DNA from: Prevotella sp.
Lineage (GTDB): Bacteria > Bacteroidota > Bacteroidia > Bacteroidales > Bacteroidaceae
Direction: 5' to 3'
NCBI GenBank assembly: GCA_017483185.1
Contig: JAFULM010000012.1
Coordinates: 1 to 58,956 of the forward strand
DNA length: 58,956 nt
Position 1 is the first letter of the stretch, and the number at the start of each line of letters is the position of its first letter. Under the pieces are notes generated by a model. The model worked only from the letters and a program-made list of their open reading frames with translations. It was not told the origin of the DNA and ran no database searches. The position numbers and the translations under genes were made by a program. Positions 53,421 through 58,956 of this stretch are shown here, piece after piece.

Positions 53421-53540
53421 CAATATTCTATAACACTGATAACCAACTAAAATACGATATTCTACCAGTTGTTTGATACCGCAAAGTTCCCACAGTATTG
53501 AAGTGTCCACAAATATGAAATATACAGACCTTTAGATTAT

Positions 53541-54053
53541 TCATTTTGATTTGCCATAACTTTCAACGGGTTCTGCTACCATATTATATTCAACCTCTAT
53601 CGTCTTGTAATATTTTATTTTTCTGTCTTCAAGGTAAATATGGTTAAGAGTATATTCCAAAGCCTCTAAAGTCTGTTGACGGACTTTTGGTTTCAACTGA
53701 CATTCCCAAACAGTAATACAATGCCACCCCATCGAAGTTATCTGTTGCCGTTCCTCTATATCCCTACTCCGATTACGCTCAATTTTATTCTTCCAAAATT
53801 CAACATTTGTCTTTGGTAGAACGTAGTATTTGCATCCTTCGTGACCGTGCCAAAAGCAACCATTTACGAAAATAACAGTTCTGTATTTGCGCAAAACCAA
53901 GTCGGGATGCCCAGGAAGCCGTGGATGATTCAGTCTATACCGAAACCCACGGCCGAACAAGAACTTTCTCACCAGCAATTCTGGCTTCGTATTCTTGCTT
54001 TTTATCGCAGACATACAACGATGGCGCTGCTCTTGGGTCAAGACATCAACCAT
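53541..54053 (-). CDS. vsr: Very-short-patch-repair (Vsr) family endonuclease
   Basis: A 170-residue protein with the full Vsr layout: MSAIKSKNTKPELLVRKFLFGRGFRYRLNHPRLPGHPDLVLRKY, then VIFVNGCFWHGHEGCKY and WKNKIERNRSRD. Asp51 and His69, the catalytic residues of E. coli Vsr, fall at the same numbers, and His71 is kept. Classical Vsr nicks T:G mismatches made by deamination at Dcm sites, and its gene sits beside a cytosine methyltransferase. No methyltransferase is seen here. The gene instead overlaps the herA-like gene by 8 nt, which suggests a nuclease role in the SIR2-HerA system. A+T-rich like the rest of the operon. Confidence 0.9.
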   Translation of the reverse strand: MVDVLTQEQRHRCMSAIKSKNTKPELLVRKFLFGRGFRYRLNHPRLPGHPDLVLRKYRTVIFVNGCFWHGHEGCKYYVLPKTNVEFWKNKIERNRSRDIEERQQITSMGWHCITVWECQLKPKVRQQTLEALEYTLNHIYLEDRKIKYYKTIEVEYNMVAEPVESYGKSK

Positions 54054-56124
54054 TGTATTTGTTATTTTTGTCTTTATCAGTCACAACTTCTTTGTAAAAC
54101 CATTCCATCTTAATGTCACAGTTCTTGCTATTTGGTGCTGGCTCAGCTTCTTTAATTTTAACCATAATTGGCATAGGTACACAATTTCCGAAGATTAACG
54201 CCTCACCAGGAACAGCTTGTTTGATTTTTGTTATATAATCTTCACTGAAGTATGGAAGAACTGAATAGATATATTTCATATCAACTTCGTTCTGTATTCT
54301 ATGAACGATATAGTTTCCACATTGCGACAAAACCGTCTGGGATAACTCTGAGGGTCTTTGTGAAGATATAATCAAATATAGAGAGTATTTCCGGCCTTCT
54401 CGTGCTATTTTTTCAAAAATATTCTCACGCATTATGTAATTAGCGTCTTTTCGAATATAGCGATGTGCTTCATCAAGAATCAGATGTATTGGTTTTTGCT
54501 GTCGCAATTTCCCAAACTTATGTTTTCTATAATCGAACACCATTCGAGATACGACACTTGTCATCAATTCTAAAGCATCCGTTCCCACTTCACTCGAATC
54601 TATAGTGATAAGTTGTTTGCTTTTTCCCTCAGAATCTGAGATGCCAAACATTTTTTCTAAGTAGTCATTGCAATCTTGATAATCTGGAGTTTCAATACGC
54701 ATAAACGCGCACTCTGGGTTATAAAGAAAGAAATCCAACCGACTCATCAGCGTAGATGTGAAGTCTCTAATGTGCAGATTACCATGAGCCTCTTCTTCCA
54801 AAAGTACCATATCAACCGCAGTTCGCAGATAGTGGTAATCAAAGTATTTACCAGGCATAAGCTTGTTTTGGTCTACCGACAAAGCATCACTTTCATCGAT
54901 TTGTCGGAATGCACCTTCTGTTTGGGTACCTGAAAGGTTCGCTTCGCAATGGTCACGATGTTTTGTTATACATACGTATTTCGGCTTGTCTTCTATAGCT
55001 GTAAAAAGATTAAGTGCATTAGACAAGGAATCATTATTGTTGCCAAAGTTAACCACGCACAGGTCGTTACATGCATTGAGAAAGTTAGAAAGATCTGTCA
55101 AGACATTATTATCAGCATCATCACCAAGACCTCGATCGCATGTCTGCCTAAGCATTGCGATAGCTCCTTTTGCCGCTGTCATTTTGGAGGTGTCACTATC
55201 TATTCTGCTTACAATATTGAATAGCATTTGCTGTAATTTCCATTTGATATAATTGGCAAATCGATGAGTATCGTTTCTTTTATCAGTATTGAAAATGCTA
55301 TAAAACTTATAACTCTCTTGAAGGACTCTGTCCCAGAACGGTTTTTGAGTTCGTTCCGATGCCATTAAAAATGACAACCACTCATCAAGGTTCATCAAAT
55401 AATAAGGTAATATGAACCGTTTATGTACACCATTCTCCTCACATATATTAGGCTTATAGAAAATAGATTCTATCTCGTTATTCAAATGTGCCTCTACTCC
55501 CAAAGCCATAGGATATTCACCATTTGCATCGAATATGATTGTTTTGGCTCCTATAGCTTCATTTTCATGCTTGCGATATACTTCATGCAAAATATGAGCT
55601 ATTGTATTAGACTTGCCGCTACCACTATTCCCAAGTACGGCTGAATGTATATTGAAGAAACGGTTGATATCAAGTTCTATAGAGTAATTAATCAAACTTT
55701 TACTTGTCCCAATGAAAATTGTTGAATGTACGCCTTCAATGTCATATCCTTCATTACAAGACAATATTGAATCCAAATCATTAAAAGTCACGATTTCCAC
55801 GTCACTATACAAAGAAGGGAAAATACCCACACCCATACAGAACTTTTCGTGCATTAATGTTCCTATTGGCTTAATGATAATCTCTCTTGAACTGTCGAGA
55901 TTATATGTACTATATACTTGATTTTCCTTGCCTACCCAATCAACTATTGATACCACCTCACACAAAATATACTCTCCTGAAGAGTTTATTGTCTTCAAGT
56001 AACTACCAATATTGCCAAAATAGTATACTTTTCCATCAATATTGACAGTAGAGTTTCTTGTAGTGTGAAACAAGCGAACTCTAAACTTGTCATATTCCAC
56101 TGATATTATTTTACCTATTTTCAT
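54046..56124 (-). CDS. HerA-like DNA-translocating ATPase
   Basis: About 692 residues from ATG 56124 (a TTG at 56136 would add four). It has an N-terminal beta-barrel (HAS-like, residues 1-110), Walker A GNSGSGKS (165-172), Walker B PIHLILDEAHRYI, and the YSLYLIISSQRPSELSQTVLSQCGNYIVHRI stretch containing the sensor and arginine-finger region of HerA/FtsK-type hexamers. HerA proteins form hexameric rings that translocate DNA. In bacterial defence they assemble with SIR2 or nuclease partners. The gene overlaps the SIR2 gene by 14 nt and vsr by 8 nt, so the three are translated together. Confidence 0.9.
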   Translation of the reverse strand: MKIGKIISVEYDKFRVRLFHTTRNSTVNIDGKVYYFGNIGSYLKTINSSGEYILCEVVSIVDWVGKENQVYSTYNLDSSREIIIKPIGTLMHEKFCMGVGIFPSLYSDVEIVTFNDLDSILSCNEGYDIEGVHSTIFIGTSKSLINYSIELDINRFFNIHSAVLGNSGSGKSNTIAHILHEVYRKHENEAIGAKTIIFDANGEYPMALGVEAHLNNEIESIFYKPNICEENGVHKRFILPYYLMNLDEWLSFLMASERTQKPFWDRVLQESYKFYSIFNTDKRNDTHRFANYIKWKLQQMLFNIVSRIDSDTSKMTAAKGAIAMLRQTCDRGLGDDADNNVLTDLSNFLNACNDLCVVNFGNNNDSLSNALNLFTAIEDKPKYVCITKHRDHCEANLSGTQTEGAFRQIDESDALSVDQNKLMPGKYFDYHYLRTAVDMVLLEEEAHGNLHIRDFTSTLMSRLDFFLYNPECAFMRIETPDYQDCNDYLEKMFGISDSEGKSKQLITIDSSEVGTDALELMTSVVSRMVFDYRKHKFGKLRQQKPIHLILDEAHRYIRKDANYIMRENIFEKIAREGRKYSLYLIISSQRPSELSQTVLSQCGNYIVHRIQNEVDMKYIYSVLPYFSEDYITKIKQAVPGEALIFGNCVPMPIMVKIKEAEPAPNSKNCDIKMEWFYKEVVTDKDKNNKYNG

Positions 56125-57385
56125 CTTTTGTTTCAATCTTTAAGCTTTCGACGAATCGGTTAAGTACATTTTCTTCTTTTTGGAATGTGTCAAGATTTGG
56201 CAAGAGATTATTAACTATATAATCAAAGTAATTAATTGTTCCCTTTTTATCCTTTTTGTCTTCGTCATTATACTCTATCCCACTAATTGTAAAGATGCGC
56301 TTATCGTCAATAAAGAAGATTGGCTTAGTTTTCTTTTCCTCGATTTTTGGTTTGGAGCCAAAGATCACCACATTTATAGTTGAATTAGTAGCCAAGGCCC
56401 TATATATTATATCGTTTACATGCCTGTCACTGAAACTATATCCTATAACAAATAGGACAGAATGTGGTTCTAGTAATTTGTTTTGGAACTCGCGAAAGAG
56501 GTCAACATATGGGCTGCCCAAGCTTTTGTCCTGCTTTGTTGGGGTGGGATATATTAGAACAGAGCCATTGGGGGTTGTTTCAGAAGGAACAACTTCCTCA
56601 ATCTCGAAATAATTATTAGTTTGATTATGCGATTCACGCCAATTGACAGAACCATGAATTTTATAAAGATATACCATATTTTCAACAGGTTCATATTTGT
56701 CAATACTAGTGTCCATTCGTTTAGACCATGTATAGTTGAAAATAGCAGGATTAAAGTACTTGTGAAGTCCTCCGCTAAAACCATTAATGTAATGAATATT
56801 TAATGCGTCAAGAGCTGTTTCACTGAACAAATCGTTATTTGTCGTAAACACTCGAATTCTGGAATTATCCTTAGTCCTAAGAGCCAACTTTTGATAGAAA
56901 GTTTTATAGTATCCTAAGACCTTATTGTGATTATCTTTATCGAACCCAATATTGATACTGTTAAAAATATGCTTTTCAACTTTATCTATCATGGCTTCAT
57001 AAAGTTTCAACCAAGATTCTATGTTCTCTTGTTGCTCCTTGACCGTGATCTCTATCCCCTGATAATGTGTTCTTGCGGCATACATTACTGTCAGACATTT
57101 CTCTAAATTGCTTTCACATTTTGCAGCGATACTTTTGAACTCTGTTTCCATTTCTTTCTCTTCGGCGGTGAAGGACAACGAAGTATAAAGTTCCGACATT
57201 GTAGGAATTGCTCCACTACTTGTGCCGGACCCAAAAAGAAAATTGACATTTTTCAAATTAAACAACTCTCGGATCTTGTCCTTAAGTAAAGAAAGCTGTT
57301 CTTCAAAATTAGAACCCGATTGAAAATAATCAGAAGTGCCTTGGGTCATAACCAAGTCACCAAATTTATGTTTATTATCTGTCAT
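56111..57385 (-). CDS. SIR2-domain protein (defence NADase-like)
   Basis: About 424 residues from ATG 57385 (GTG at 57391 possible). SIR2 motifs: FLFGSGTSSG (49-58, nucleotide loop), FTTNND (180-185, with catalytic-type Asn183), YKIHGSVNW (with His244) and LFVIGYSFSDRHVNDII. There are no zinc cysteines, as in NAD-cleaving defence SIR2 proteins rather than deacetylases. Known SIR2-HerA systems deplete NAD+ upon phage infection. The insert at ~70-165 is helical and may bind HerA. The gene starts 40 bp after the AlbA/HTH ATPase and overlaps the HerA-like gene by 14 nt. Confidence 0.88.
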   Translation of the reverse strand: MTDNKHKFGDLVMTQGTSDYFQSGSNFEEQLSLLKDKIRELFNLKNVNFLFGSGTSSGAIPTMSELYTSLSFTAEEKEMETEFKSIAAKCESNLEKCLTVMYAARTHYQGIEITVKEQQENIESWLKLYEAMIDKVEKHIFNSINIGFDKDNHNKVLGYYKTFYQKLALRTKDNSRIRVFTTNNDLFSETALDALNIHYINGFSGGLHKYFNPAIFNYTWSKRMDTSIDKYEPVENMVYLYKIHGSVNWRESHNQTNNYFEIEEVVPSETTPNGSVLIYPTPTKQDKSLGSPYVDLFREFQNKLLEPHSVLFVIGYSFSDRHVNDIIYRALATNSTINVVIFGSKPKIEEKKTKPIFFIDDKRIFTISGIEYNDEDKKDKKGTINYFDYIVNNLLPNLDTFQKEENVLNRFVESLKIETKDENR

Positions 57386-57425
57386 AATCACTTGTCAATA
57401 TGAGGTTGTTAATTCAAATTTGTCT

Positions 57426-58925
57426 TTATATTCTATCAAAGAATCCCTCGTATTCTTCGTCGATAATCTTCCATTCTCCCATTTTTCGCCCACCTATACG
57501 AGCTATCTTTCCTAATTCTTGAAGACGTCTCAGGTATTTCTGAACCTGGCGAGGTGAAAGATCCATGCTCTCGCTCATTTGTATAGCGCTGATATGAGGA
57601 TTTTGAGAAATCAACTTGTATATCTGGCGACTTGCTTTTACGAACTCTTTTGCGAACTTGGACGGTCCTTTTACGAACTCTTTTACGACCACTTCGCCAT
57701 TGCCTTTTACGAACTCTTGTATTAAGGGAATGTTGTCTGGCGTGAGTTCTTCCATTATCTCACCCTTATAATTCAAGTTCCATAGAGTCACGTGAAATTC
57801 AGAAGCATTGGAGGTGAATGCTGGTACATGGTAGTCTGAAAGATGCTCATAAAGCCTATATGTGTTTATGATCTTCTTCATTCCACTGCCTCGTCTCTCC
57901 ATAAGTCCCAATCTACTGAAGAAATCAGCCAGCAAGGGATTCCTTCTTTTGGATGGCACTGTAAGTGGGTTTAACTGCTGGATAAGCCTGCCGTCCATCA
58001 TTCCTCCAGGTGAGTATATTTCTAAACGGTCGTCATACATATCTATGTGTATCTCACTTCCCATCTGCATATAATCCCTATGGATAATGGCATTTGCTAT
58101 CGCTTCTGTTACGGCACGTTCTGGATAATCAGGCAGTTCCTCACGATAGTCATTCTCTTTCCACCATTTCTTCCGGGAATTGTTCCTGACAAAAGAAACG
58201 GCATCCTGTAACTGGCTTATCACGCAACCTTCTAATTCCACATCATCAATCGCTTCACCTAAGCCGCTTGTCATATCAAGACCATTCCAGCGTGTGCAAA
58301 ATATACGTGACTGCCGAACAGGAGATTCATCAGCCAATAATGCACCAGCATTTGTCAACATACCATTTTCATCAATGATTCCCCACGAAACGAACTCATT
58401 GTCTTCAAACGAACGCTGTAGCCTTTTGTAGTGGACAGACTTGAGTTTGGAGAATGCCATATCCTCAAATCTATAATTGGAAGGCAAACTGTCATATGTG
58501 CGCCCGGAACCTTTCAACACAAGTGTTTTCAGTTGAGTGCGGTCTGCTGTAACAGACTCATTGCCTATGCGTACAAAGGCGATGCGCTGTTTGTCGCCAA
58601 TGTAATAATATGGCGTTTCCTGTCCGGGATATACATGCAATAATACAAGGGTTTTACCTTCTGCTTCCTTTAGTTCAAGATTGACTGCAGGAACTGGATC
58701 CATTTTACTCTTAATCTCCTCACTTATTCTCTCTGCATCGCCTTTTGCGTCAGCGAGTCCGACTATATGGTCATCATCACTGACACCAAATATCAACGTG
58801 CCGCCCTCGCCATTAGCAAAAGCCGATACACTCTTGAGCCAACTTTTAGGGCGTTTGACCTCAAGCATCTGTTTCTTGTCATAGGTTGTAGCTTCACCTA
58901 TGAGTTTCTGTATATCTGTATTCAT
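57426..58925 (-). CDS. AlbA-type (Schlafen-like) putative DNA-binding ATPase/HTH protein
   Basis: A 499-residue protein. Residues ~1-130 are the AlbA_2 domain (LEVKRPKSWLKSVSAFANGEGGTLIFGVSDD...). ~260-380 are an HATPase_c_4-type domain (AVTEAIANAIIHRDYMQMGSEIHIDMYDDRLEIYSPGG, GLMERRGSGMKKII). A winged helix-turn-helix ends it (~430-490). Between them an EFVKG/EFVKA motif occurs three times, encoded by TTACGAACTCTT-type DNA repeats (57640-57720). Members act as transcription regulators or in defence islands. It is the first visible gene of the operon; its promoter lies at or beyond the window edge. Confidence 0.82.
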   Translation of the reverse strand: MNTDIQKLIGEATTYDKKQMLEVKRPKSWLKSVSAFANGEGGTLIFGVSDDDHIVGLADAKGDAERISEEIKSKMDPVPAVNLELKEAEGKTLVLLHVYPGQETPYYYIGDKQRIAFVRIGNESVTADRTQLKTLVLKGSGRTYDSLPSNYRFEDMAFSKLKSVHYKRLQRSFEDNEFVSWGIIDENGMLTNAGALLADESPVRQSRIFCTRWNGLDMTSGLGEAIDDVELEGCVISQLQDAVSFVRNNSRKKWWKENDYREELPDYPERAVTEAIANAIIHRDYMQMGSEIHIDMYDDRLEIYSPGGMMDGRLIQQLNPLTVPSKRRNPLLADFFSRLGLMERRGSGMKKIINTYRLYEHLSDYHVPAFTSNASEFHVTLWNLNYKGEIMEELTPDNIPLIQEFVKGNGEVVVKEFVKGPSKFAKEFVKASRQIYKLISQNPHISAIQMSESMDLSPRQVQKYLRRLQELGKIARIGGRKMGEWKIIDEEYEGFFDRI

Positions 58926-58956
58926 GCGTCATTGTTTTCTTTTATTAAACTCTTTA

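Noticed and set aside
53541-54053. Classical Dcm-linked very-short-patch repair
   Set aside because: No cytosine methyltransferase gene is visible within the window and the gene overlaps herA, so the defence context is preferred, although a methyltransferase elsewhere cannot be excluded.

Overview
This window reads as chromosomal DNA of a member of the Bacteroidales, most likely the Prevotellaceae. The basis is: repeated Bacteroidetes-type promoters (TTTG, about 19 nt, TAnnTTTG), scarcity of Shine-Dalgarno sites, a type III glutamine synthetase, regulators that join a periplasmic propeller to an AraC output domain, a GH95 fucosidase, small MKKxYxxP peptides, and NGQ...NGKK C-terminal tails on secreted proteins. 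The core genes look GC-rich. The 38.6-40.0 kb stretch and the right-hand 5.5 kb (53.5-58.9 kb) look clearly richer in A+T, which suggests acquisition.

Layout, left to right. 0.2-7.1 kb (minus strand): a TlpA/TonB-domain thioredoxin, glutamine synthetase III, and the aguA-aguB pair that turns agmatine into putrescine. 7.2-7.96 kb: a RelE-like toxin-antitoxin module lying between two direct copies of the aguA promoter. 8-14.4 kb: a transmembrane propeller/AraC regulator divergent from a secreted GH95 alpha-L-fucosidase. 14.5-18.3 kb: a small secreted protein, a winged-helix Fic protein with a likely operator and a His-to-Gln change, and a membrane protein. 18.6-25 kb: a FabK/nitronate monooxygenase-like enzyme, an AmpG-like permease, and a 1299-residue glycosyltransferase/HIT-like/SpoIID fusion. 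25.3 kb: tRNA-Asp. 26.7-33.8 kb: kdsA, kdsD, a one-component-like regulator with degenerate kinase and receiver parts, and a periplasmic phospholipase D. 34-37.2 kb: a lipoprotein solute-binding protein and a TPR protein. 37.2-41.3 kb: a repeat-rich, duplicated segment enclosing a modular secreted protein and a double-glycine-type peptide. 41.3-45.6 kb: tcdA divergent from rlmN-pdxA-flippase. 45.7-50.8 kb: a Tat operon with two likely Tat-linked redox proteins. 50.9-52 kb: a tyrosine phosphatase and a lipoprotein. 53-58.9 kb: a candidate structured RNA, then a defence operon (ATPase/HTH protein, SIR2, HerA, Vsr-like nuclease).

The long intergenic gaps are dense in palindromic repeats. I see three copies of a ~230-bp element with a conserved centre, four GC-rich palindrome clusters built from shared short modules, and several single long hairpins. 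One hairpin-like element appears to lie in frame inside the glycosyltransferase gene.

The most interesting systems are: (1) the SIR2-HerA pair with a Vsr-family nuclease as a third overlapping gene; (2) the tatA-tatC-NapHG-like-aldo/keto reductase operon, which implies an exported, iron-sulfur-linked reductase; (3) the duplicated 3' end of tcdA with its repeats, bracketing the secreted-protein/peptide cassette; and (4) two membrane regulators that appear to have lost phosphotransfer. All calls come from reading the sequence by eye; no database search was run.
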